Below the pieces are notes generated by a model. It saw only the letters and a program-made list of their open reading frames with translations, searched no databases and was not told the DNA's origin. Positions 31,029 to 41,166 of a stretch of 64,000 nt of DNA are shown here, piece after piece (the first letter of the stretch is position 1; each line of letters opens with the position of its first letter). A program made the translations under genes and the position numbers. Source of the DNA: Cyclobacteriaceae bacterium (GTDB lineage Bacteria; Bacteroidota; Bacteroidia; Cytophagales; Cyclobacteriaceae); contig JAEUTZ010000025.1 in the NCBI GenBank assembly GCA_016787725.1, forward strand, positions 62,001 through 126,000. Direction: 5' to 3'.

Positions 31029-32600
31029 ATGAATATGCGGATTGTTCTAACCCTTGGATTATTTTTTGTGTGGGGATGCGTTGCCGGCCAATCGTTTGAT
31101 TTGATTATAAAGAATGGAAGGATCATTGATGGAACTGGCAATTCCTGGTATTATGGCGATGTTGGGGTTACCGGGGGGAAAATCGCATTCATTGGCCGGA
31201 TTGATCAAGCGCAAGGCACGAGAATAATTGATGCACAGAGACTGCTAGTTGCACCGGGATTCATTGATGTGCATGCCCATATCGAGGGTGGAGAATTAAC
31301 TTCGCCAACTGCGAATAATTTTATTCACGATGGAGTGACTTCGGTGGTTACCGGAAATTGCGGTGGCTCCAACCTTAACCTAGAGGCGTACTTTCAGCAG
31401 CTGGATTCGATAAAGACTTCCATTAATGTAGCTTCTCTTATCGGGCATAATACGGTGCGGAGAGCGGCTATGGGGGATGCACAGCGCGACCCCACTTTAG
31501 AAGAACAACAGAAAATGGAAGGCTTGGTGGAATCGGCCATGAAGGCAGGTGCGGTAGGGTTTTCTACAGGATTAATTTACGTACCGGGTACATATGCTAA
31601 AACACCCGAAGTGGTGTCCCTGGCTCGCGTGGCGGCCCGATACAACGGTGTATATGCTTCCCACATCCGAAATGAAGGCGACAACGTGACGGAGGCGGTA
31701 AGCGAGGCAATCAACATAGGACGGGAAGCGAAGATACCCGTTGAGATTTCCCATTTTAAAGTTACCTATAAACCTAATTGGGGCCGTTCAACAGAAACCA
31801 TTGGTCTTGTTGAACAAGCACGGATGGAAGGGCTCGATGTAACCATCGATCAATATCCCTATGTGGCCAGCAGCACCACCCTGGATACTACGGTTCCTTC
31901 CTGGGTATTTGCAGGGGGACGCGATTCAATGAAGCTTCGCATCAACGATCCAACCACGAGAATGAAAATTAAAAAGGAAATGGTGGCAGACCTGAAAGCG
32001 AAGAAAAACAAAAACTACAGCTTTGCCCAGGTGGCGCGATATGCACCCGATACAACCTTGAACGGAAAGAATATTTCTGAAATTAATCGGTTGAAAGGCC
32101 GCAAATCAAAACCCATTGAGGAAGCCGAAACGATTCTGGAGATGGTGGGTGCGGTAAACCGAACCCAAATGGTTTACTTCAGTATGGATGAGCAAGATCT
32201 TGTTCGAATCCTTCAATACCCATTCAACATGATTGCCTCGGATGCCGGAATTGTCCGGTTCGGTTCCGGCATGCCGCACCCCAGAGCGTATGGCACTAAT
32301 GCCCGGGTTTTGGGTCGGTATGTAAAAGAAATGAAAGTCATTCGGTTAGAGGAAGCCATTCGAAGGATGACCTCCCTGCCCGCGCAAAAATTTAATCTGC
32401 GCGACCGGGGTATGCTTCGCGAGGGAATGGCTGCTGATGTTGTCGTGTTTGATCCTGCTCTTATTGGAGATGTAGCAACCTATTCGAATCCGCATGCCTA
32501 TTCGAAAGGATTCCAATATGTACTCGTAAATGGTCAGGTGGTTGTTGACGAAGGAAAACACACCGGAGTGCGAAACGGACAAGTATTGCGGATGAAGTAA
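31029..32600 (+). CDS. N-acyl-D-amino-acid deacylase (D-aminoacylase), exported
   Basis: 523 residues, amidohydrolase superfamily. It carries a signal peptide (MNMRIVLTLGLFFVWGCVAG) and then FDLIIKNGRIIDGTGNSWYYGDVGVTGGKIAFIG, the beta-sandwich start of D-aminoacylases. Metal ligands lie in APGFIDVHAHIEGG, and YASHIRNEGDNVTEAVSEAINIGREAKIPVEISHFKV carries further histidines; ASDAGIVRFGSGMPHPRAYGT has the catalytic aspartate. Hydrolyses N-acyl-D-amino acids, which arise from peptidoglycan or modified peptides. The 40 upstream codons are ignored because the signal peptide starts here. Confidence 0.9.
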   Translation: MNMRIVLTLGLFFVWGCVAGQSFDLIIKNGRIIDGTGNSWYYGDVGVTGGKIAFIGRIDQAQGTRIIDAQRLLVAPGFIDVHAHIEGGELTSPTANNFIHDGVTSVVTGNCGGSNLNLEAYFQQLDSIKTSINVASLIGHNTVRRAAMGDAQRDPTLEEQQKMEGLVESAMKAGAVGFSTGLIYVPGTYAKTPEVVSLARVAARYNGVYASHIRNEGDNVTEAVSEAINIGREAKIPVEISHFKVTYKPNWGRSTETIGLVEQARMEGLDVTIDQYPYVASSTTLDTTVPSWVFAGGRDSMKLRINDPTTRMKIKKEMVADLKAKKNKNYSFAQVARYAPDTTLNGKNISEINRLKGRKSKPIEEAETILEMVGAVNRTQMVYFSMDEQDLVRILQYPFNMIASDAGIVRFGSGMPHPRAYGTNARVLGRYVKEMKVIRLEEAIRRMTSLPAQKFNLRDRGMLREGMAADVVVFDPALIGDVATYSNPHAYSKGFQYVLVNGQVVVDEGKHTGVRNGQVLRMK

Positions 32601-32609
32601 GAGGAGGTC

Positions 32610-34886
32610 TTAATGGAGAAGTTTTACAATCTTTTCCAATTCTTCCCGATTGCGATCGGAATTAATATTGTTGATGATGCCATCTTTTTCGCGGGTAGTT
32701 AAGCGCCAACTCAGCGAAGCGCGGGCACTATTTTGGCGAATGCTGTCCATTTTTTGCAACAGCGGCAGGTAGTTTTCTGCCTGATACTGCAAGTCAAAGC
32801 GGTGGATGGGTACCGACAGCCAGGAGTGGGCATGACCGATCAGTAAATCACTGGTTATGTCCTGGAAGTTTTCAAAGTTGTTGTAGACACTGCTGATTGG
32901 CTGCGTCATATCATCGATAATCGTTTGGCCTTTTCGGGCAGAAATGGTACCCAGTTTGGGAGAATCGCGAATGGATAGGAAAATGATACCAGACGTATTT
33001 TCAGAGAACCACTCCTTAAACGAATAGACAAATCGTACCGCATCCGATATGCCGAAATTATCGGAGATGCCTGCATCCATTATCTGAATGGGTGGGTTGG
33101 TAGGTAAGGTGGTGTTGGGTGTAATGTATGGGAACGTGGCGCTCATGCGGAGGGCAGAGAGGAACCGGAGATCCTCACCATCCTGATCTTTAAAGAAGCG
33201 GTGAAAGTCAATCCCGCTTACCTTGAGTTGCTTATAGTCCGGATAATTTTCCAGTTCGTAGTTCATAAATGAAACCGGGCGTGATGCGATATACACCTTA
33301 CGACCATCATTCACTACGGTGGGGGTAAGTATTACAGAGGGTATGATGCCTTTGCTTTCCGGTTCGGCATACTCCCGAATGGGACGATCCATCAATCCTT
33401 CAGTAATCTGGTTGAGTTGATCTTCAAACGTAAAAGCACGATCGCGCTGATAGGCTTTACCGGAATATTCAAACTTCGTAAATCCTACAAACAAGTCGTT
33501 GGCAAGCAAACTAAAGATCAGGGGATTCAGATTATCACTCGAGATTTTATGACGGTGTATGGCTTCGTAGGGGTTAATGTCCTCGCCATTTAACTGACGT
33601 AGTTTAAGCTCGCGAAAGTAACTGGCACCAATTAAGCCACCCGATGCCCCAGTAATGAGTACGCTGCTTTCCAATAGTTTTCCTTGCGTGAGGCTATCCG
33701 CCTTTTGAAGTGCTGTCAACGTCCAGAGCGAAGCGCGTTTACCACCACCGCTTGCACAAAGAAAAATTGCTTTAGGTTTGGTGTCACCAAATTTCTTCCG
33801 CCAGTTTTGAAGTTGCAACAGCATGGCCTGGCGGTCGGTTTCCATGGCGGTACTGTCCAATTGTGATTGAAGTGAGGCGATCGAGTACTCGGCCGGCAGT
33901 ACTCCATAGTCAAGGCCAAAGGCTTCGTATTTTTTGGAGAAGAAATCTTCACCCACCAGGTGATTGAGAATCAGAAATATAATCAAGCCGGAAGTGGCCG
34001 ACCATCCTCCAAACCAATACGAAAAGGCCCCCGAGAGCATGACAAAAATGGTCAGGAAAATCATGAAGCTACAGGCAGCCGGGATTTGAAAGGTTGGGTA
34101 ATCTTTAAAGATTCCCAACACCAATACCATCGCAAAAATAAAAAGCTCAATGATCACCAGATTGAAGTGATTCTGGTCAAATACCTGCACGATGGTGGAT
34201 CGGTCATAGAAGGAAGTCGACTCGACCGGCTTAACCCGCAGAAATCCATCCAGGTAGTAATCCACCCGTACTTGTTTTTTCTTTACAATGTCTATTTTAT
34301 GAAGTGCGCTGGCGCGGGTAATCGTTACATTTTCTTTAATCTTTTCATCAATTCGACACACAACATATTTAAAGATGTCTTTGTTTGTCAGTCGGAAGTA
34401 GATGGAGAAGGCGAGGGTCATGGATATGTATCCAGCAAAGAGTCCGCTCAATTCAATCAATAATCCTACTTGTGTGGTGTACTCATTGTTGATTTGGAAG
34501 CCGATAATTTGGTATACATAAACGATCAGGAAGGCGGCAGGAATAATGCTGTTATTGACTGTAAATTTTTTGAATGGATTTGGCAAGGCTCCAATAAAGG
34601 AAAAGCGGTGGCCATCGGAGATATAGCAGGTAATGTGAAAGGCCATCGTAAAACCGGCTGTGAGTAAACCCATCATAAAAAAGCTGGCGAAGCTGACTTT
34701 GTTCAGGTATTCCGGGTCCAGAAAGAGATAGGGGATACCCAGGTATTTGCCAAAATTGCCGGTGATCATCGCAAAAAGTATGATCCAGCACAAAATCAAT
34801 ACATGGTTGCGCCTGAAATTATTCAACAGCAGTTGAATGGGGAAGGAATAATAAAGCTTTGGAATAAAAAAGTAGAGCGATCTCAT
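32610..34886 (-). CDS. Patatin-like phospholipase with N-terminal membrane domain
   Basis: 758 residues. The first 310 or so contain about seven hydrophobic helices in two groups. The patatin domain follows: oxyanion loop CASGGGKRAS, nucleophile elbow GASGG with Ser415, and the dyad aspartate Asp604 in MDAGISDN. It should hydrolyse ester lipids at the cytoplasmic face. No POTRA or barrel domain, so it is not a type V secreted patatin. It is convergent with the deacylase gene, stops 9 bp apart. Confidence 0.9.
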   Translation of the reverse strand: MRSLYFFIPKLYYSFPIQLLLNNFRRNHVLILCWIILFAMITGNFGKYLGIPYLFLDPEYLNKVSFASFFMMGLLTAGFTMAFHITCYISDGHRFSFIGALPNPFKKFTVNNSIIPAAFLIVYVYQIIGFQINNEYTTQVGLLIELSGLFAGYISMTLAFSIYFRLTNKDIFKYVVCRIDEKIKENVTITRASALHKIDIVKKKQVRVDYYLDGFLRVKPVESTSFYDRSTIVQVFDQNHFNLVIIELFIFAMVLVLGIFKDYPTFQIPAACSFMIFLTIFVMLSGAFSYWFGGWSATSGLIIFLILNHLVGEDFFSKKYEAFGLDYGVLPAEYSIASLQSQLDSTAMETDRQAMLLQLQNWRKKFGDTKPKAIFLCASGGGKRASLWTLTALQKADSLTQGKLLESSVLITGASGGLIGASYFRELKLRQLNGEDINPYEAIHRHKISSDNLNPLIFSLLANDLFVGFTKFEYSGKAYQRDRAFTFEDQLNQITEGLMDRPIREYAEPESKGIIPSVILTPTVVNDGRKVYIASRPVSFMNYELENYPDYKQLKVSGIDFHRFFKDQDGEDLRFLSALRMSATFPYITPNTTLPTNPPIQIMDAGISDNFGISDAVRFVYSFKEWFSENTSGIIFLSIRDSPKLGTISARKGQTIIDDMTQPISSVYNNFENFQDITSDLLIGHAHSWLSVPIHRFDLQYQAENYLPLLQKMDSIRQNSARASLSWRLTTREKDGIINNINSDRNREELEKIVKLLH

Positions 34887-34985
34887 GCGGTAGCCATTTC
34901 AAGGTAGGAAATTTAGGGCATCTGCAAAAACTATGTGGTGTGAATCAAAATTTGTAAATAGAGGGTTGGATATCTTTTTGCTGCG

Positions 34986-37900
34986 TTGAGTAAACCGTTT
35001 TCCATCTATCGATCTTCAGCAGGTTCCGGTAAAACCCGTACGTTGGCTAAAGCGTACCTGAAGCTTGCCCTCCGTTACCGGTCCGATTACTTCAAACACA
35101 TTTTGGCAGTAACGTTTACGAACAAATCAACCCAGGAAATGAAAGATCGGATCCTGGCCTACCTGGATGATTTTTCGAATGAACGCGCACCCGATCTGGC
35201 ACAGGAACTCCAGTCAGAACTAAAACTGGATGCTCCAACCTTTAAGCAATATGCGGAGGGCGTGCGCAGTCAGATTCTGCACAAGTATTCGCAGTTTTCC
35301 ATCAGTACGATCGATGCCTTCTTTCAACGGGTTATCCGGGCGTTTACGCGTGAAGCCGGACTATCCGGAGATTATCGGCTAGAGGTTGAGCATGAGGCTG
35401 TGGTGGATGAAGTAATCGGTAACCTGATGGAGGAGTTGGGGTCTAATCAGGAGCTTACCGAATGGGTTATTGATTTTGCCAATAAAAACCTGGAAGATGA
35501 CAAAGGGTGGGACGTGCGCCCCGGGTTGCGCGAGTTTGCCAGAGAAATATTTAAAGAAGAATTTCGGTTGATTGAGAGTGATGTGGCCAACACAACCAGC
35601 ACTCCACACTTTTTTGAGAATTTAAAGAAAAACATTAGTGCAGAAAGATTCCAATTTATTCAGTCCATTCGCAAACGGGCAGCAACGGCTGTGGCATTGA
35701 TTCAAAAAGAAGGACTGACTCTTGACGATTTTAAATATTCCAATGGCGGGGCCTTTGCCTTTTTAACAAAATTGAGTAAAATTAAAACCGTTGCAGAGGT
35801 CGATGATAAAGCGTTTGGAGTAAGGCCGTTTTCGGATTATCAAAGCAAAGCGAATTGGCCTTCGAAAACCACTAAACATCATGAGCTCATTATCAATCTT
35901 GCGGCAAACCAGCTAATACCCCTGCTTAACGAAATTATTGAAATCCGAAAGGGATTTTCCCGTGCGCTCAGTGCGGAAGTCGTTCTCAATAATTTCTATG
36001 CGTTTGGTTTAATGGCGGATATCTCCCGTAAACTGAAAGAGTATAAACAGGAAAATAACCTGATGTTGCTTTCCGATGCACCGTATTTTCTAAATTCAGT
36101 GATTGGCGATAGCGATACGCCATTTGTTTACGAGAAGATAGGCTCGTTTTATAAGAACTTTCTGATTGATGAATTTCAGGATACTTCGGGCCTGCAGTGG
36201 AAAAACTTTAAACCGCTCATTGTTAATAGTCTTGATTCGGGCTTTCCAAGTGTTATTGTGGGAGATGTAAAGCAAGCCATCTACCGGTGGCGTTCGGGTG
36301 ATTTGTATCTGTTGCAAAAAGAAGTTGGCGGGCAACTGGGGGAGCATCGATCTGAATCTTTTACGCTTGGTAAAAATTTTCGGAGCAGCAAAAACATCGT
36401 ATCTTTTAATAATGCCGTGTTTCAAGCAGCTGCCCAGGCAGTAGCACTTGAAACCGGTACCACCATTGCCACCGAGGTTTATGGCGATGTTGTACAGGAC
36501 ATTCAGAAAAAATCTGATGGGTTTGTTGAAGTTTCATTTCTGACGAATGAAGAGGGTGAAACCTGGGATGCAGAAGCATTGCAACGGATCCCCGGCTATC
36601 TTGAGAAATTGCAAGCTTTAGGCGTGGGACTGAAAGATATTGCCATTCTGGTTCGTACCAATTTTGATGGCCAGCGTATCGTTTCACACTTGTTGGAGTA
36701 CAAACATTCCGGCAAGGCAAAGAAGAATTATAAGTACGATGTTGTTTCAAATGAATCGTTACAGCTAGACGGTGCAGGTTCGGTTAATTTTTTAATAAGT
36801 ACGTTGCAATACCTGCAAAGCCCGGATCATGATATTGCCCGCGCACAGTTGTCTTTTGAATATGCAAGGCTGAAGAAAATGACAGGCGACCTGCATCAGG
36901 TCTTTACGGTAACGAATCAAACGACATTCGAGAGTAATCTTCCCGAAAGTTTTACCCGGCAAAAATCCGGATTGAAAAAACTGCCCTTGTTTGAGCTGAC
37001 GGAAACGTTGGTTGAATTATTTGGATTGGGTAAGGTACCGGGTGAGTTAGAGTATCTGCAGACATTTCAGAACGAAGTATTGACGTTTTCAAGCCGCGAA
37101 CGAAATGATATTGGTGCTTTTTTGGATTGGTGGGATGAAACCGGTAGAAAGAAATCCATCCAGGTATCGGGCGAGGTGGATGCCGCCCAGATTATTACCG
37201 TGCATAAGTCTAAAGGCTTACAATTTAAATATGTGATTGTTCCATTTTGTTCGTGGGAATTGGACCACGGGTGGAAGACGCCTATGATGTGGGTGAAGTC
37301 TGATCAACCGCCCTTTGATAAGGCAGGTTTTCTACCGGTGAATTATTCAAGCAAGCTGGAGGAGTCATTCTTTGTGGACTATTACAAAGAAGAACGTATC
37401 CGGTGTTACCTTGATAATCTCAATTTGCTGTATGTAGCCTTAACGCGTGCTGAGCACGGATTGATGGTTACCGCCCCCCTCTCAAAGAGTGGAAAAACGA
37501 TCAGCAATGTGGGTCACCTGCTATATCATGCATTACAGCAGCCTGAGCTTACTTCAAGCTGGAATGAAAACGAAAAGATTTGGAAATCGGGTGAATGGAC
37601 AAACTACGAAGAGCAACATTCAGCTGCTCGTGCCTCGCTTTCGCTGAAGCACTATGCTGCCAATTCATGGCGCGGTAAACTGGTGATCCGCCAACATGCA
37701 GCCGGTCATTTTCAGGAGGTGGGGAGTGAAACTACTATGCGCATTAAGTACGGTATTCATTTACATACGGTATTTTCCAGCATCCGGTATCGCGATGAAC
37801 TGGATGAAACATTTACGATGCTGCAGCATGCAGGCATTATCAACGAGCAAGAGAAGCCGGTTATCCGTGAGTTGGTAGAGGAACTTTTGAAGAACGAAGT

Positions 37901-38219
37901 AATTGCTGCCTGGTTTGAGAAAAACTGGGAGGTACGTACGGAGGTACCAATACTTTTACCGGGTGGAGAGGAAAGCCGAATCGACAGGTTAATGACGAAC
38001 GGACAACAGGCGGTGGTGGTTGATTTTAAAACCGGGAATCAAAGTAAAAGCGATTCGCAACAGGTGAATTCCTACCTGGAAACACTTCGTAAGATGAATT
38101 TTAAGGATGTCAGGGGTTACCTGCTTTACACTAAGACAGGCGAGGTCGTACAGATTCCACAAGGCAAGCCGATTAAGTCAACAAAACAGAGTAAGAACCA
38201 ATTGGGATTAGATTTTTAA
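34986..38219 (+). CDS. addA: AddA-like UvrD-type helicase/nuclease
   Basis: 1077 residues. Walker A AGSGKTRT with Lys16 lies almost at the N-terminus; later LAVTFTNKST, FLIDEFQDTSGLQW, IVGDVKQAIYRWR and AQIITVHKSKGLQFKYVIVPF are the SF1A motifs. The C-terminal RecB-type nuclease has VVVDFKTGNQ with Asp1013 and Lys1015. With AddB it should resect double-strand breaks for RecA. The start is TTG: a TAG lies 27 nt upstream in frame and no ATG or GTG lies between it and the Walker motif. A TATCTTTT box only 8 nt before the start suggests a very short leader. Confidence 0.93.
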   Translation: MSKPFSIYRSSAGSGKTRTLAKAYLKLALRYRSDYFKHILAVTFTNKSTQEMKDRILAYLDDFSNERAPDLAQELQSELKLDAPTFKQYAEGVRSQILHKYSQFSISTIDAFFQRVIRAFTREAGLSGDYRLEVEHEAVVDEVIGNLMEELGSNQELTEWVIDFANKNLEDDKGWDVRPGLREFAREIFKEEFRLIESDVANTTSTPHFFENLKKNISAERFQFIQSIRKRAATAVALIQKEGLTLDDFKYSNGGAFAFLTKLSKIKTVAEVDDKAFGVRPFSDYQSKANWPSKTTKHHELIINLAANQLIPLLNEIIEIRKGFSRALSAEVVLNNFYAFGLMADISRKLKEYKQENNLMLLSDAPYFLNSVIGDSDTPFVYEKIGSFYKNFLIDEFQDTSGLQWKNFKPLIVNSLDSGFPSVIVGDVKQAIYRWRSGDLYLLQKEVGGQLGEHRSESFTLGKNFRSSKNIVSFNNAVFQAAAQAVALETGTTIATEVYGDVVQDIQKKSDGFVEVSFLTNEEGETWDAEALQRIPGYLEKLQALGVGLKDIAILVRTNFDGQRIVSHLLEYKHSGKAKKNYKYDVVSNESLQLDGAGSVNFLISTLQYLQSPDHDIARAQLSFEYARLKKMTGDLHQVFTVTNQTTFESNLPESFTRQKSGLKKLPLFELTETLVELFGLGKVPGELEYLQTFQNEVLTFSSRERNDIGAFLDWWDETGRKKSIQVSGEVDAAQIITVHKSKGLQFKYVIVPFCSWELDHGWKTPMMWVKSDQPPFDKAGFLPVNYSSKLEESFFVDYYKEERIRCYLDNLNLLYVALTRAEHGLMVTAPLSKSGKTISNVGHLLYHALQQPELTSSWNENEKIWKSGEWTNYEEQHSAARASLSLKHYAANSWRGKLVIRQHAAGHFQEVGSETTMRIKYGIHLHTVFSSIRYRDELDETFTMLQHAGIINEQEKPVIRELVEELLKNEVIAAWFEKNWEVRTEVPILLPGGEESRIDRLMTNGQQAVVVDFKTGNQSKSDSQQVNSYLETLRKMNFKDVRGYLLYTKTGEVVQIPQGKPIKSTKQSKNQLGLDF

Positions 38220-38220
38220 G

Positions 38221-41067
38221 ATGGAGCCTTTTTTGAAAGAGCTGGCACGAAAAGTTATTGCGGAACCGGAGTTCGAGCAGTTGACTTTTATTTTCCCCAA
38301 TCGCAGGGCAGCCCTTTATTTCCGCAAGCACGTATCAGATGTAATTACCAAACCGGTTTTTTCTCCGAGCCTGATTACCGTTGAAGATTTTATTACATCG
38401 TTTTCGAACTACCAGATTCCGGATAAGCTGGAGTTAGTGCACCGATTACAGGGCACTTATGCTGAAGTAGTCGGATCGCACAACGAGAGTTTTGACCGGT
38501 TTTATTTCTGGGGCGAAATGCTGTTGCGAGATTTCAATGAGATAGACAAATACATGGTTAATGCCGAGCAGTTGTTTCGCGATTTGCGTAACCAGAAAGA
38601 ACTGGATGCAAGTTTTGACTACCTGACGGGGGAACAGAAAAAATTTCTACTTGATTTCTGGAGTGAATTTGAAGTGAACATTACGGACAGCAAGAAGCAG
38701 TTTCTGGAAATCTGGAGTAAGTTGTTCAATTTGTATAAAGCTTATCGGCAACAATTGGAAATGAGTGGCCTAGCGTACGAAGGCATGGTGCACCGCCAGG
38801 TGGCTGATAATATTGATTCCCTTTCATCAAAACAGTACAAGGCACCACTGCTTCGGTTTGTTGGCTTCAATGCCTTAACAAAAGCAGAAGAAAAAATTCT
38901 ATCTCATTTTGTAGCCCAAGGCAGCCAGATGATCTGGGATGTGGACGAGTACTACGTGAATAACAAAGCCCAGGAAGCCGGTGAGTTTTTTCGGGAGTAC
39001 CAACAACACCAAATATTAAAAAAAACATTTACAGAAACATTCCCCTCTAACTTCAGAAACCCAAAGTCGATCCGTGTTTTTGGAGCGGCCCAGCCCATTG
39101 GGCAAGCCAAACTGATGGGGCAGGTTCTGCAAGAAGAATTGGATAAGGGGCTGGTGCCGGAAGACACGTTAATTGTTTTACCTGATGAAAAACTGTTAAT
39201 GCCTACCTTGTTCGGCTTACCTAAAAGGATCGATAAGCTGAATGTTACCATGGGGTATTCGCTTGATAATACTTCATTCTTCAATTTGTTGGAAATGCTG
39301 GTGGAATTGCAGATCGGCAAGCGGAAAGAGTTCTACAATCACCGGCATGTGTTATCGCTTCTGGCACATCCGTATGTAATTGCGGCCGATCCCGGGCTGG
39401 CAAATGCGAGACGAAGGGAAATTCAGAAAAATAATTGGGTACAAATTCCGCAAAATTATCTGGCCAGTGGTTCACCCTTACACAGGTTAATTTTCGGAGA
39501 TCTGTCAGGGGGGTTGTTCGTCTACTTGCGAAGTGTTATAAAAGAGGTGGGATTACTGGAATCTATTCTCGATTTGGATCGTGAGTTTGCGTTTCAGTTT
39601 GTCAAACTGTTGAACCGTATTCAGGACCTTATCGGGCTGCAAACACCCGATCCAACCAACCGGAAAGAATATGGAAAAACTTTAAAATCTTTTTTGCGAT
39701 TGCTGCGACAATTGGTACGGGCAGAGAGAATTCCCTTTAGTGGCGAACCCTTAAAGGGACTTCAGATTATGGGGGTACTTGAGACCCGTAACCTCGATTA
39801 CAAAAATGTATTTGTGCTATCATTGAATGAGGGCGCCTTTCCGTCCTTCGGAGGAAAAGGATCGTATGTTCCATTTAACCTTCGCAAAGCGTATGCCTTG
39901 CCTATCACCGAGCATCAGGATGCCATGTATGCCTATTTGTTTTATCGCATGTTGCAACGGGCTGAAAATGTTTTTCTGTTTTACAATACGGAAACGGATC
40001 AGTTGGGTCAAGGCGAAAAGAGTCGATACCTTCAACAGCTCATTTACGAAAGTGGAATAAGCATGGAGTTGCAGGTGCTGCATAATCCGCTTATGCCGTT
40101 GGTGATTGAACCCATTGTGATTGAAAAAACCGATGAAGTTCGGCAGGCCATCATGAAACTAAATGAAGGCAATACCTACTTTAAGGGAATTTCACCTTCG
40201 GCTTTGGCTTCGTATTTGGATTGCCGCCTACGGTTTTACTTCCGGTATGTAGCCCGAATACGCGAACCCAATGAGGTAGAAGATCAATTAGGCGCGCGTG
40301 AGTTGGGAAATTTCCTTCATAAAGTGATGGAGAAATTTTATAAAAATCTGACGCTACGCAAACGAAATAAAAGTGTGGAGCCAGGTGATTTTGCAGATGC
40401 CAAACAAACAATAGATAAATTGATGGATGAAATCTTTACGGCTACGTATCATATGGAGCCGGGAAAGAAGGTGGAGTATGAAGGTCAAAGTGTCATCATT
40501 CAGCAATTGGTACGAAACTTTGCCATGCGTATTCTGGAGCAGGATAAAGACATGGCACCGTTCACCATCGAAGCGGTCGAAGCAGATGGTCTTCTGCACC
40601 GAGTAAAAATTAGCCATGCTCCGGGCTACGTGGTCTTGGGCGGCAAGATCGATCGGGTGGACAGGAAGGATAATGTGATACGCATTGTAGATTATAAAAC
40701 AGGGAGCGATAAACTTGATTTTGAAAGTGTAGCTTCCCTATTTGATCGTACCAGTAATAAGCGGCAGAAGGCCGTATTCCAAACCCTGTTGTATGCCTTT
40801 CTTTACCAAACTAATTTTTCACTGCAACCAAGTGATCAGGTGTTAACAGGAATTATGAACCGTCTGTATTTGTTTGGCAACGGTGCGTTTGGATTGGAAA
40901 TGAATAAGAAACGAGTCTACAATGTACTTCCCCTGATGGAAGAGTTCAGTGTACATTTAACCACATTGTTGGAGGAAATATTTAATCCCGAAGTTCCATT
41001 TGATCAGACACAAGACACAAAAATATGTGAGTTTTGCCCTTATAAGGGTATATGTTATCGTCAATGA
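38221..41067 (+). CDS. addB: AddB-like PD-(D/E)XK nuclease with 4Fe-4S site
   Basis: 948 residues. The N-terminal half is a degenerate helicase (LTFIFPNRRAALYFRKHV; LETRNLDYKNVFVLSLNEGAFP). The C-terminal nuclease has GGKIDRVDRKDNVIRIVDYKTG with Asp824 and Lys826, and QTLLYAFLYQ. Four cysteines, Cys668 in YLDCRLRFYFRY and Cys936, Cys939, Cys945 in ICEFCPYKGICYRQ, match the iron-sulfur staple of AddB nuclease domains. One base separates the AddA stop from this ATG, so the two are made together. Confidence 0.93.
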   Translation: MEPFLKELARKVIAEPEFEQLTFIFPNRRAALYFRKHVSDVITKPVFSPSLITVEDFITSFSNYQIPDKLELVHRLQGTYAEVVGSHNESFDRFYFWGEMLLRDFNEIDKYMVNAEQLFRDLRNQKELDASFDYLTGEQKKFLLDFWSEFEVNITDSKKQFLEIWSKLFNLYKAYRQQLEMSGLAYEGMVHRQVADNIDSLSSKQYKAPLLRFVGFNALTKAEEKILSHFVAQGSQMIWDVDEYYVNNKAQEAGEFFREYQQHQILKKTFTETFPSNFRNPKSIRVFGAAQPIGQAKLMGQVLQEELDKGLVPEDTLIVLPDEKLLMPTLFGLPKRIDKLNVTMGYSLDNTSFFNLLEMLVELQIGKRKEFYNHRHVLSLLAHPYVIAADPGLANARRREIQKNNWVQIPQNYLASGSPLHRLIFGDLSGGLFVYLRSVIKEVGLLESILDLDREFAFQFVKLLNRIQDLIGLQTPDPTNRKEYGKTLKSFLRLLRQLVRAERIPFSGEPLKGLQIMGVLETRNLDYKNVFVLSLNEGAFPSFGGKGSYVPFNLRKAYALPITEHQDAMYAYLFYRMLQRAENVFLFYNTETDQLGQGEKSRYLQQLIYESGISMELQVLHNPLMPLVIEPIVIEKTDEVRQAIMKLNEGNTYFKGISPSALASYLDCRLRFYFRYVARIREPNEVEDQLGARELGNFLHKVMEKFYKNLTLRKRNKSVEPGDFADAKQTIDKLMDEIFTATYHMEPGKKVEYEGQSVIIQQLVRNFAMRILEQDKDMAPFTIEAVEADGLLHRVKISHAPGYVVLGGKIDRVDRKDNVIRIVDYKTGSDKLDFESVASLFDRTSNKRQKAVFQTLLYAFLYQTNFSLQPSDQVLTGIMNRLYLFGNGAFGLEMNKKRVYNVLPLMEEFSVHLTTLLEEIFNPEVPFDQTQDTKICEFCPYKGICYRQ

Positions 41068-41116
41068 GGATTCTCTGTTTCGAGAAAAGAGTCAGAGCGC
41101 CTTATCTAAATTAAAA

Positions 41117-41142
41117 GCCCTGCCTTCTTTCGAAGACAGGGC
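41117..41142. terminator. Bidirectional terminator between addB and yceI
   Basis: GCCCTG (41117-41122) pairs with CAGGGC (41137-41142) and CTTC with GAAG inside, with one C/A mismatch and a TTTC loop. On the minus strand the stem is followed by TTTTAATTT, serving the YceI gene; on the plus strand the tail is weaker. Confidence 0.75.
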
Positions 41143-41166
41143 CCTACAAAATTTAGTTTTCAGTGA

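Noticed and set aside
34986-41067. AddA/AddB as a new defence system
   Set aside because: Domain order, nuclease motifs and iron-sulfur cysteines are those of the ordinary recombination enzyme; no accessory genes accompany it.
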